Shown here one piece after another: positions 1 to 6,537 of a DNA stretch of 13,399 nt (its first letter is position 1; every line of letters begins with the position of its first letter). The DNA is taken from assembly GCA_030613165.1 (NCBI GenBank), contig JAUWMN010000012.1:1-13399 (forward strand), written 5' to 3'. The notes below the pieces were generated by a model. That model saw only the letters and a program-made list of their open reading frames with translations, ran no database searches and had not been told where the DNA came from. Source of the stretch: Desulfobacterales bacterium (lineage in GTDB: Bacteria > Desulfobacterota > Desulfobacteria > Desulfobacterales > C00003106). Position numbers and translations under genes: made by a program.

Positions 1-2
1 AA

Positions 3-794
3 GTTGATCAGGGGCAGATAGAACAGGTCCTTTTGAACCTTTATGTAAACGCTTGGCAGGCTATGCCGGGCAGGGGTGATCTTTATCTGGAGACGAGTAA
101 CGTTATCTTGGACGAAAACTATACCAAAACTTATAATGTGCAGCCCGGAAGATACGTTAAAATATCTATTACCGATACCGGAATCGGCATGGATGAAGCG
201 ACTCAAAGACAGATATTTAACCCCTTCTTTACAACGAAAGAGATGGGCAGAGGCACCGGATTAGGTTTGGCTTCAGCCTATGGCATTATTAAAAGTCATG
301 GCGGTATGATTAATGTTTATAGCGAAGAAGGCCATGGTTCTACTTTTAACATTTACCTGCCGGCGGTAGAGGCAACCATCACTGCGCAGGAAGCATATCC
401 CAGCGACAAAGAGATGAAACAGGGGAACGAAACGATCCTTTTAGTTGACGATGAACAAGTTATGTTAGATGTAGGTGAAGAGATGCTCAGAGCTATGGGA
501 TATACAGTGTTTGTGGCGGCAGGAGGCAACGAAGCGATTGAGCGCTATAAGGCGAATAAGGATAAAATTGATATAGTTGTTCTCGATATGATCATGCCCG
601 GCATGGGCGGAAGAGAGGCTTACACCGTTCTAAAGAGGATCAATCCGGATGTAAAAGTAATCATTTCCAGTGGATACAACATTAATGGAGCAGCGACAAA
701 AGTTATGCAACAAGGCGCAAACGATTTTATCCAGAAGCCGTTTACCATGAAAGAATTGTCTCACAAGATAAGAGAAGTTTTGGATAAAGAATAG
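3..794 (+). CDS. Hybrid sensor histidine kinase/response regulator, C-terminal part (5' truncated by window)
   Basis: The reading frame is open from the first bases, so the true start lies upstream. The visible part begins in the N box of a GHKL ATPase domain (QIEQVLLNL followed by NAWQAM, about nt 15-65). The G1 box DTGIGMD lies at nt 174-194, the F box NPFFTTK around nt 219, and the G2 box GRGTGLGL at nt 246-269. After a short linker comes a receiver domain (about nt 432-790) with the acidic pair in LLVDDE, phospho-acceptor Asp at nt 585-587 (VVLDMIMPG), the conserved Ser in ISSG and the Lys in QKPF. The protein would autophosphorylate on a His upstream of the window and may pass phosphate to its own receiver. 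The input domain and signal are not visible. The PBP gene follows after 21 nt and may be co-transcribed. Confidence 0.93.
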   Translation, partial: VDQGQIEQVLLNLYVNAWQAMPGRGDLYLETSNVILDENYTKTYNVQPGRYVKISITDTGIGMDEATQRQIFNPFFTTKEMGRGTGLGLASAYGIIKSHGGMINVYSEEGHGSTFNIYLPAVEATITAQEAYPSDKEMKQGNETILLVDDEQVMLDVGEEMLRAMGYTVFVAAGGNEAIERYKANKDKIDIVVLDMIMPGMGGREAYTVLKRINPDVKVIISSGYNINGAATKVMQQGANDFIQKPFTMKELSHKIREVLDKE

Positions 795-802
795 AAATTG
801 GG

Positions 803-915
803 GAATTGAGGAATTATGAATTACAAGAGATTTAAGGAATTGCTGTGTTGGAACACTAAATCCCCCAATCCCTCAATTCCTAAATTCCTCAATTCGTTAA
901 TTCCTAAGTCCCTAA
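803..915. repeat. Simple AATTCC/CCCTCAATTCC repeat with inverted arms, overlapping the PBP start
   Basis: The sequence GAATTGAGGAATT at 803-815 is repeated in perfect inverse at 883-895. The right side also has direct copies of CCTCAATTC at 871-879 and 887-895 (period 16), inside a C/T/A-rich stretch at 858-915. This low-complexity family is unlike ordinary coding sequence and resembles intergenic simple repeats. Here it lies on the ribosome binding site and first codons of the PBP gene. Its origin is inferred, not shown. Confidence 0.7.
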
Positions 916-2855
916 GAGTCGTCCTTGTTATTTTAGTCCTTGGCGCTGTGGCCGGAGCAGGAGGTGGCGCTTACCTTGCTCTGATGCATGACATGCCACA
1001 GATCCGATCTCTGGAAAAATTCAACCCATCGGCAGTAACTCGAATTTATGCCTCTGATAAGACCCTGCTGGCAGAATTTTTTGTTGAAAAGAGGGTCCCC
1101 GTCTCTTTAGATGCCATGCCGAAATATCTAAAAGCCGCGATTATCTCTACAGAAGACACGCATTTTTACGAACACGCCGGGGTTGACATTAAAGGGGTTG
1201 CTCGTGCCCTGGTCAAAGACATTATGGCCCGCCGATTTGTGGAAGGCGCAAGCACTATTACTCAGCAACTTGCCAAGACCCTTTTCCTGACATCCAAGAA
1301 GACCATCTTAAGAAAGATAAAAGAGGCATTATTAGCTATCCAGATTGAACGGCGTTATACCAAAGATGAGATATTGGCGCTTTATCTTAACCAGATTTAT
1401 CTGGGAAGTGGCGCTTACGGAGTAGAGGCTGCGGCCAATATCTATTTTGGGAAGTCGGCACAAGACCTGAACCTCCCGGAATGTGCCCTGATCGCCGGCC
1501 TGCCAAAATCTCCGTCTCGGTATTCTCCTCTTATAAATCAAGATATGGCGCTTAAACGAAGGACCGTTGTCTTAGGACGGATGAAAAAAACAGGTGTAAT
1601 ATCTGACAAGGAGTACCAGCAGGTAAAAGAGTCCCCCCTATTGCTTGCTGAAGTTGAAAAGGGAGAGTGGAGAGCCCCGTATTTCGTAAAATACGTAAAG
1701 GCCTTTTTGGAAAATACACTGGGGCAGGAATCCCTGTATAGAAGGGGATTGGCGGTATATACTACGCTCGACTCCGCTAAACAGTCTTTGGCTGAAAAGG
1801 TGTTGGAGAGCGGTTTGGAACGGCTCGAAAAGCGGATAAATCGGGGTGACGTAGAAGGAGCAAAATATCCGCAGGGGGCATTAATCTGCCTGGATGCCCA
1901 CCAGGGGAGCATTTTAGCTATGGTAGGTGGAAGAGATTTTGATGAAAGCCGGTTTAACCGCGTCACTCAAGCCCTCCGCCAGCCTGGATCGGCTTTTAAA
2001 CCAATAGTTTATGCGTATGCTATAGAACAAGGTTTTGCCCAGAATGATACGATCTGGGATGGTCCGATTGAGTTCAAGAGCGGTGGTGAAGAGAATTGGG
2101 CGCCGATCAATTTTTCAGGTGACTACAAAGGGGAAATGACACTGAGATGGGCCCTTGCCGTTTCTGAAAATATTCCCGCAGTCAAACTCCTTAACAAGCT
2201 CGGAGCGGAATCCGTGGCCCAATTCGCGCACAACATGGGGATAACCTCTGTATTGCAGCCCAATCTGACTCTTGCGTTAGGAGCTTCAGAGGCAACCCTC
2301 CTTGAGTTGACGGCAGCATATGCCGTGTTTCCGAATCAGGGGATCTGGGTCAAGCCATGCGCGGTTGTTGAGGTCTTTGATAGTGACGGACGTTTACTGT
2401 GGCGGATGAAACCCCAGAGGCGGACGGTGATGCGTAAAGAGTCAGCCTATATTGTCACTGATATGTTGCAGGGTGTTGTTCAGAACGGAACAGGGCAAAA
2501 AGCAAAACGAATCGGACGTCCGCTTGGAGGCAAAACCGGCACAACAAATATTTATAAAGACGCCCTTTTTATCGGTTTTTCTCCCACTTTGGTAACCGGA
2601 ATCTGGACGGGGTGTGATAACCATGAAAGCATAGGAGATCATGAGACAGGAGGGAGGGCCGCGCTTCCGATCTGGGTCGATTTCATGGAGGGGGCCCTCA
2701 CCGGAGAGCTATATCACGATTTTTCAGTTCCGGAAAATATTATAAGAGTAAGCATTGATAAGGAATCAGGGCTGTTGTCATCACAAGACTGTCCCTTTGC
2801 CGAAAAGGCGGCTTTTATAAAAGGGACGGAACCGAAGGAGTATTGCCGGCATTAG
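816..2855 (+). CDS. Bifunctional class A penicillin-binding protein (PBP1A family)
   Basis: A 679-aa peptidoglycan glycosyltransferase/transpeptidase that polymerises lipid II and cross-links the glycan strands at the outer face of the inner membrane. Residues 34-57 form the single membrane anchor. The GT51 domain covers about 75-250, with catalytic Glu113 in TEDTHFYEHAG and the motif GASTITQQLAK. The transpeptidase domain covers about 350-640: nucleophile Ser392 in SAFK (Lys395), the SxN motif SEN at 450-452, and KTGTT from Lys573. All catalytic motifs look intact. The length is at the short end for PBP1A, and I see no OB-like insert of the Escherichia coli PBP1a kind. The start is uncertain: ATG 816 has a GAGG four nt upstream, but residues about 15-33 are encoded by a simple-sequence repeat (see repeat at 803-915), so the cytoplasmic tail may be recently acquired. 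Confidence 0.95.
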   Translation: MNYKRFKELLCWNTKSPNPSIPKFLNSLIPKSLRVVLVILVLGAVAGAGGGAYLALMHDMPQIRSLEKFNPSAVTRIYASDKTLLAEFFVEKRVPVSLDAMPKYLKAAIISTEDTHFYEHAGVDIKGVARALVKDIMARRFVEGASTITQQLAKTLFLTSKKTILRKIKEALLAIQIERRYTKDEILALYLNQIYLGSGAYGVEAAANIYFGKSAQDLNLPECALIAGLPKSPSRYSPLINQDMALKRRTVVLGRMKKTGVISDKEYQQVKESPLLLAEVEKGEWRAPYFVKYVKAFLENTLGQESLYRRGLAVYTTLDSAKQSLAEKVLESGLERLEKRINRGDVEGAKYPQGALICLDAHQGSILAMVGGRDFDESRFNRVTQALRQPGSAFKPIVYAYAIEQGFAQNDTIWDGPIEFKSGGEENWAPINFSGDYKGEMTLRWALAVSENIPAVKLLNKLGAESVAQFAHNMGITSVLQPNLTLALGASEATLLELTAAYAVFPNQGIWVKPCAVVEVFDSDGRLLWRMKPQRRTVMRKESAYIVTDMLQGVVQNGTGQKAKRIGRPLGGKTGTTNIYKDALFIGFSPTLVTGIWTGCDNHESIGDHETGGRAALPIWVDFMEGALTGELYHDFSVPENIIRVSIDKESGLLSSQDCPFAEKAAFIKGTEPKEYCRH

Positions 2856-2938
2856 GATCAGATAAGAAAAGAGAAAGAATATCGTAACTTCGTAAATGGC
2901 GTGATTGGTCAGGATTATAAAAGCCCATTGAAAAAGGT

Positions 2939-2974
2939 GGTAGGAACAAAGGGGCCGTCCCCTTTGTTCCTACC
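2939..2974 (-). terminator. Perfect 16-bp hairpin; REP-like palindrome and likely terminator of the minus-strand cassette
   Basis: GGTAGGAACAAAGGGG (2939-2954) pairs without mismatch with 2959-2974 across a CCGT loop. Read on the minus strand the stem is followed within a few bases by a run of five T (2935-2931), as in a rho-independent terminator. On the plus strand no T tract follows, so it serves the plus-strand PBP gene less well. The inner GGGGCCGTCCCC core looks like dispersed REP palindromes. The stem reaches the first base of the stop codon of the small membrane protein gene (stop at 2976-2974). Confidence 0.7.
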
Positions 2975-3303
2975 TAAAATCGCACATTTATTATCTCGAC
3001 GTAAGGCGCGTAAGAGGAACGGCCGTCCTCTATAAACTTGAGATGAGGACACTCAACTCGCCAGCCTTCCGGGCCACAATTAAGCAAGGCCGTTTCAGTT
3101 TGGAAAGGCTTCCAGCCAGATAGATAGTCCACAGTATAAGAGACAAAAAAGTACACCCCACAGGCCACGCCACCGATGGCAATGGTCACCGATATATCCA
3201 CATCCGATGCGGCTGATGCGCCGAAGGGGATCAGAATCAGCGCCATACATAAGGCCGCCGGCAAAAAGGTTGTCATGCGATCCATAATAAATGAAGTTTT
3301 CAT
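2974..3303 (-). CDS. Small membrane protein, unrecognised
   Basis: I do not recognise a family for this 109-aa protein. Residues about 11-32 form a hydrophobic stretch ending in GASAAS, which looks like a cleavable signal peptide. A second hydrophobic segment follows at about 36-58. The last ~45 residues are polar, with two cysteines (NCG and VEC) that could form a disulfide if this tail is periplasmic. It is the third gene of the minus-strand cassette, 47 nt after the VWA lipoprotein gene. ATG at 3303 is preceded only by a weak A/G-rich site, and a second Met at residue 8 is possible. The overlapping same-strand frame at 3095-3337 lacks such a signal-like start and was not accepted. Confidence 0.7.
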   Translation of the reverse strand: MKTSFIMDRMTTFLPAALCMALILIPFGASAASDVDISVTIAIGGVACGVYFFVSYTVDYLSGWKPFQTETALLNCGPEGWRVECPHLKFIEDGRSSYAPYVEIINVRF

Positions 3304-3350
3304 TTTCTTGTTCTACAAACAATGTTGCGTTCTGCAAGGGCTTGTGATCA

Positions 3351-4013
3351 TTAACGGCATATGGCCAAGTAACCTTCCAACCGTGTCAGGTCATTCATAA
3401 CAACCCATTCGTCGGCCCCGGCAGTAATCACTCTTTTTTCCCACCATTTCAGTCGATCGAGATAGAGCCTCGGATCAATATTGTCGGAACGGAGTTTCGT
3501 TACATTGAGCGCCACCACCTTGATTCCTTGCATATCAATGGGAAAGTCACGTATTGTTTTCTTATCCAGATCCTCCTGCATATCGGAGAAAATCAGGATG
3601 GTCATGTTTTTGCAGCCGGTTTCGTTCAGATATGAAGTCGCCTGAATCATAGCCCCAGTAATATCCGTATGGGCACTCGACTCCTTTTTCGAAACGAATT
3701 CTTTCATTGCGGCGCTAATCATCTGCTTTTGGGCATTTCTTTTCGAAGGCCGTGCGTCAAAAGTCGAGCCGGCAATAATTAACTTCTCACTGAAACTGCG
3801 GCTATTAATCCCGGACAACATGAGGCTGTCGCCGGCCTGGAGTTCGCCGAGGAGATAACTCACGACACTCTCCGCCTTTCCAACCTCTTTTGCATAAGTG
3901 CCTGAGACATCGATGAGCATAAAGATGGCGTGAGCGTGACTTTTACTATCAGTGCAACTCGGCATGCAAAAGAGTGCGGCAATCATCAGAACACCTAAGA
4001 TGGCCTTTCTCAT
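3351..4013 (-). CDS. VWA-domain lipoprotein
   Basis: A 220-aa predicted lipoprotein. A hydrophobic signal (residues 4-19) ends in a lipobox-like FCMPSC with the acylated Cys at 20. The residue after Cys is Thr, not Asp, so the E. coli Lol rule would predict the outer membrane. The rest is a von Willebrand factor A domain. It has a metal-site (MIDAS) motif DVSGT at 35-39, with Thr in place of the usual second Ser, Thr116 in HTDITG, and Asp144 in IFSDM. A metal-dependent adhesion or protein-contact role is inferred from the fold. The start ATG overlaps the stop of the membrane-protein gene by 4 nt (ATGA), and AAGGAG sits 7 nt upstream (4026-4021), so translation is probably coupled. The ligand is unknown; its partner is most likely the membrane protein encoded just upstream. 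Confidence 0.85.
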   Translation of the reverse strand: MRKAILGVLMIAALFCMPSCTDSKSHAHAIFMLIDVSGTYAKEVGKAESVVSYLLGELQAGDSLMLSGINSRSFSEKLIIAGSTFDARPSKRNAQKQMISAAMKEFVSKKESSAHTDITGAMIQATSYLNETGCKNMTILIFSDMQEDLDKKTIRDFPIDMQGIKVVALNVTKLRSDNIDPRLYLDRLKWWEKRVITAGADEWVVMNDLTRLEGYLAICR

Positions 4014-5482
4014 ATTGCTTCTCCTTTCAACGTTTCTGTATGTTCCAACGTTTCTGCATGTTCCTTGGAAGAAGGCGACGACCGATTTGCCATGACAGAC
4101 TTGATCGTATTTTCCACCCAGAGCGGGAAGAAGATATAAACATCATAGAGACCGACAAGAAAAGAACCGAGGCTGTTGATTACATTAGCCAGAACACGCT
4201 GGAAAAATGCTGTGCCCTTGACGGCCAAAACCATAAGATCCCCCATGACTATTCTGGCAGACCGGATAAAAACTTCAAGGGGAATGGCGATCATTGCCAG
4301 AATCCACGGAAGAATAAAGCCGAGCATCATCTGGCCAATGGTCGGAATCATGCTATCGGCCAGTGGAACGGCATCCACGGAGGCGCCCGCAAGGGCTTGC
4401 TTGAGAGCGGCATTGTCCGCGACAATATGGTCGCGAAGGAGGGCCAGGGAGGACTCCACAGTGGCCAAAAACAATAACCCCACTCCGGCTATCAGCATCA
4501 GCAGACGGCGTTTGTTGTCTTTCATGTACCCGATACTGGGAAAAAGATGCGTAATTCCAAGCGATTCCATAAGAAACAATCCGGCAGCAACCTCCATTAA
4601 GACCAAGACCAGCGCGGAAAGATCTGCTATGCGCATACCAGCGACATAGTTGCTTCCCGCTACCATCTCGGACATTGGGAGCGCAATCAAGTTGAAATTA
4701 ATGAACCCACCGCCTCCGGCTATTATTAATACCAGCAAAGAGGTCAAGAACTGAGTTACATAAGATGAGGCGAACATGCGCGCTGTTTGATCGTCGTTTT
4801 TTCGGATATTTTCGTAGGTTGTCATATACCCGTCGATCTTATTGGAGCTTGCCTTCACTCCGGTGATTACCCGCTCAACACGGTCGAGTGTTTTAGTAAG
4901 GTTGCGCCAGAACGGCATAAGTGTCTTCAGAATCTTGTGGCGCTCCGCGCTTGATTTTATGTATGCATTTTCCGCTTTTTTTTGGGATCCTATAAGGGTC
5001 TTATGGATATCCCCCAATACTTTGGCGACCATTGGATCTTGAGACTGTTTAACACCGGCGATAGTTGCTACAGCTTCTGTCCACCCCGGAGGAGACGGAG
5101 GGGTTTCGCCACACTCCTGATAATCTGCATCAATCTTTGCGATCTGGTCACTCAGTTTTCGGTGAAGTTCCGGATACTTTGACAGGTCCTGAGTTACAAT
5201 CGATTCAATGCGAGTAAATTCCCGCTCGATCTGATGTTCTGTTTCCTGAGCGCCCTGCTCAATGATAACGATCTGGTTTCGTTTTCTCAAAGCTTCAGCC
5301 GACTCCATAGTCCAGTTGGCCGCAAACCTCAAACCGTTGCTCATCACATGCGCTGTGGCGCGTATTGCTTTGCAGGCTGGTTGCCGTGCGGTATAGCCCA
5401 AGAACACCGTCACAATATAGAGCACTGTGATGGATAACAATGGATTGTCCGGCCAAAGATAGATGAATTCTAACGCGTTCAT
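4010..5482 (-). CDS. Polytopic membrane protein with large helical, coiled-coil-like domain; unrecognised
   Basis: A 490-aa protein I cannot place in a named family. One membrane segment lies near the N terminus (about 15-31). It is followed by about 200 residues rich in charged and heptad-like helices (about 55-235). A cluster of four or five membrane segments then follows near 242-262, 285-305, 326-345, 382-405 and 433-455. The C-terminal tail carries a tandem 6-residue repeat (HAETLE, HTETLK). It is the first gene of a three-gene cassette with the VWA lipoprotein (4-nt overlap) and a small membrane protein. This suggests an envelope complex in which the lipoprotein meets the periplasmic loops. 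ATG 5482 is fixed by a consensus AGGAGG at 5495-5490. No transporter, channel or enzyme motif was recognised. Confidence 0.88.
   Translation of the reverse strand: MNALEFIYLWPDNPLLSITVLYIVTVFLGYTARQPACKAIRATAHVMSNGLRFAANWTMESAEALRKRNQIVIIEQGAQETEHQIEREFTRIESIVTQDLSKYPELHRKLSDQIAKIDADYQECGETPPSPPGWTEAVATIAGVKQSQDPMVAKVLGDIHKTLIGSQKKAENAYIKSSAERHKILKTLMPFWRNLTKTLDRVERVITGVKASSNKIDGYMTTYENIRKNDDQTARMFASSYVTQFLTSLLVLIIAGGGGFINFNLIALPMSEMVAGSNYVAGMRIADLSALVLVLMEVAAGLFLMESLGITHLFPSIGYMKDNKRRLLMLIAGVGLLFLATVESSLALLRDHIVADNAALKQALAGASVDAVPLADSMIPTIGQMMLGFILPWILAMIAIPLEVFIRSARIVMGDLMVLAVKGTAFFQRVLANVINSLGSFLVGLYDVYIFFPLWVENTIKSVMANRSSPSSKEHAETLEHTETLKGEAI
4028..4063 (-). repeat. 18-bp tandem duplication in the membrane protein C terminus
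   Basis: CAACGTTTCTGTATGTTC at 4028-4045 is followed directly by CAACGTTTCTGCATGTTC at 4046-4063, with one mismatch. It is in frame and encodes two copies of a 6-residue unit (H-A/T-E-T-L-E/K) just before the stop codon. Confidence 0.9.
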
Positions 5483-5625
5483 TATTTTTCCTCCTTCATG
5501 TGTTGTTGCAAGCTTCCCTTTGTAATCAAAAGAAGAGCTTTGTTATGTAATTGGAATGGAACTATGATCGGATTCTGTACGTAATTCTATAGGTATATAT
5601 TTTTATTCGTGAAAAAAATAATACG

Positions 5626-5641
5626 TGCGAATTTCATGCCA
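5626..5641 (-). promoter_or_regulatory. Sigma-54 (RpoN)-like promoter for the membrane/VWA cassette
   Basis: On the minus strand the sequence is TGGCATGAAATTCGCA. It matches TGGCACG-N4-TTGCA at all but two positions, with the GG and GC doublets at the required spacing. Transcription would start near 5615, leaving about a 130-nt leader before the ATG at 5482. An upstream palindrome at 5809-5822 could bind the activator such a promoter needs. Confidence 0.5.
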
Positions 5642-5668
5642 AATGTCTCGGAATATTGAAAGCGCCGC

Positions 5669-5685
5669 GCAAGAAAACATCTTGC
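5669..5685. repeat. Short inverted repeat near the sigma-54-like promoter
   Basis: GCAAGA (5669-5674) and TCTTGC (5680-5685) flank a 5-nt loop, about 28 nt upstream of the -24 element of the minus-strand promoter. It could be a protein-binding site or a weak hairpin at the end of the 5869-6330 transcript. It is short enough to be chance. Confidence 0.3.
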
Positions 5686-5808
5686 TGTAAAAACAATAAG
5701 ATATAGGGTGATTATTGATTCTGAAAATAATGGCCCGTTGTTTTTTTGTTACGAGGGGTGTTGACAAAGACTAAAAATTGACAGGTGTATTATTTTTTTA
5801 AGTCTTTA

Positions 5809-5822
5809 CGATCAATTGATCG
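5809..5822. promoter_or_regulatory. Perfect 14-bp palindrome CGATCAATTGATCG
   Basis: A fully symmetric 14-bp site about 170 nt upstream of the sigma-54-like promoter, and 47 nt beyond the stop of the 5869-6330 gene. A dimeric regulator or enhancer-binding protein site is the reading I favour. As a terminator it lacks both a loop and a T tract. Confidence 0.4.
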
Positions 5823-5868
5823 GGGGGAAATAGGGGGCGCTTAGAATGGAAAGAATAAGAAACCGGCG

Positions 5869-6330
5869 TCACTCTTGGGGTACGAGTAAGTTAAATGAGC
5901 TGCCGAGTTTTCGGACCAGGTTCAGGAAATGCTTTGGCAAGGGAATTTCTCGTTCAACAAGCAGGATATCAAGTTCTTTCGCCCGGGTAAGGATCGATGA
6001 GCTGTCTATACCTTCTTGATGGTCGCAGATAACCTGAACACGCAGGGCATCGGTTAGAGGGATACGCAGTTCCTTGAACTCAGTCGCAATGTTATTGATC
6101 TCTTCTTCTATGCGCATCTTGTTTTCTTCCGTAAATCTCGCAAAAGATTCCTCCGTATTGGGTGTAACAAATAACTCGGTGATGATGGCTCCGGACAATT
6201 TATTAACATATGATGGTTCGTGATCACCATGTTTTTGGGAGAGATGAGTCTTAAGGCGTTTAAAAAAAACCATTTTAATGACGTCAACACCCTCTCTCAT
6301 GATGGGAACCAATTTGCTCTCAAATTCCAT
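5869..6330 (-). CDS. Hypothetical protein, unrecognised
   Basis: A 153-aa cytoplasmic-looking protein with no signal peptide or membrane segment. It is highly charged and mostly helical in appearance at residues 1-90 (acid- and lysine-rich stretch around residues 61-88). A more hydrophobic strand-like part follows (LRVQVICDHQEG around 96-107; ELDILLVERE around 118-127). I do not recognise a family or catalytic motif. ATG 6330 has GGAGAG 7 nt upstream. A sigma-70-like promoter at 6404-6375 carries a palindrome over its -35 box, and the gene diverges from the cytochrome gene. A regulatory or accessory role is possible but unsupported by any motif. Confidence 0.8.
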   Translation of the reverse strand: MEFESKLVPIMREGVDVIKMVFFKRLKTHLSQKHGDHEPSYVNKLSGAIITELFVTPNTEESFARFTEENKMRIEEEINNIATEFKELRIPLTDALRVQVICDHQEGIDSSSILTRAKELDILLVEREIPLPKHFLNLVRKLGSSFNLLVPQE

Positions 6331-6374
6331 GCTAACTCTCCAGTTTTTTCGGTGCTTTCAACCTATTTTGTTGT

Positions 6375-6404
6375 ATATTAAACCAAGAATAACTTTAAGG
6401 TCAA
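6375..6404 (-). promoter_or_regulatory. Sigma-70-like promoter for the 153-aa hypothetical gene
   Basis: On the minus strand, TTGACC (6404-6399) and TAATAT (6380-6375) are separated by 18 nt. Transcription would start near 6368, about 38 nt before ATG 6330. Confidence 0.5.
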
Positions 6405-6411
6405 CACCTTA
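6396..6411. promoter_or_regulatory. Operator-like palindrome over the -35 box
   Basis: TAAGGT-caac-ACCTTA is a 6+6 bp perfect inverted repeat that covers the -35 element of the minus-strand promoter. The position fits a repressor site; the regulator is unknown. Confidence 0.4.
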
Positions 6412-6434
6412 TATTACTAAAAATCATTTAGACC

Positions 6435-6455
6435 ACAAGGTTTCAACAAGGTTTC
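6435..6455. repeat. Two direct repeats ACAAGGTTTC, period 11 bp
   Basis: ACAAGGTTTC occurs at 6435-6444 and again at 6446-6455, on nearly the same helix face. The pair lies directly upstream of the TTGACA at 6459-6464, where an activator of the cytochrome gene could bind. Confidence 0.5.
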
Positions 6456-6458
6456 GTC

Positions 6459-6487
6459 TTGACATTATAGATGTCTCCTGCTATTTG
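6459..6487 (+). promoter_or_regulatory. Sigma-70-like promoter for the cytochrome gene
   Basis: A perfect TTGACA (6459-6464) is followed after 17 nt by a weak -10 box TATTTG (6482-6487). Transcription would begin near 6494, about 44 nt before ATG 6538. A strong -35 with a poor -10 and direct repeats upstream suggests activator dependence. Confidence 0.45.
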
Positions 6488-6537
6488 TGACCTTTTACTT
6501 GTCGCGGAAAACATACAGTGAAGGGGGTAGCGATTAT

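Larger units (their letters stand above)
5483..5868. other. 386-nt AT-rich regulatory gap upstream of the membrane/VWA cassette
   Basis: No gene is credible here. The gap holds the cassette's AGGAGG ribosome binding site (5495-5490), a sigma-54-like promoter on the minus strand (5641-5626), a short inverted repeat (5669-5685), and a perfect 14-bp palindrome (5809-5822). It also holds two plus-strand TTGACA boxes (5761-5766 and 5778-5783) with a TATTAT at 5788-5793. The spacing from the first TTGACA to TATTAT is 21 nt, too long for a normal sigma-70 promoter, and no plus-strand gene follows. No clear terminator for the 5869-6330 gene was found. Confidence 0.6.

Noticed and set aside
1538..1966. 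A 142-aa minus-strand frame inside the PBP gene
   Set aside because: It is antisense to the conserved glycosyltransferase/transpeptidase domains, with no start signal of its own.
3095..3337. An 80-aa frame on the minus strand overlapping the small membrane protein gene
   Set aside because: It starts at TTG without a ribosome binding site and shows no signal or domain. The overlapping frame 2974-3303 has a clear signal-peptide start and ends exactly at the hairpin.
3974..4477. A 167-aa plus-strand frame antisense to the membrane protein and VWA genes
   Set aside because: Composition is typical of an antisense shadow (His/Arg/Asn-rich, no domain), and the opposite strand carries well-supported genes with good ribosome sites.
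5761..5910. Plus-strand TTGACA boxes and an ATG near 5846 as a promoter and small gene
   Set aside because: The -35 to -10 spacing is 21 nt, and the frame from 5846 runs antisense through the 153-aa gene without a ribosome site or domain.
6487..6537. GTG at 6487 as the start of the cytochrome gene
   Set aside because: It would place 17 polar residues before an evident signal peptide and would overlap the predicted -10 box. ATG 6538 fits better.
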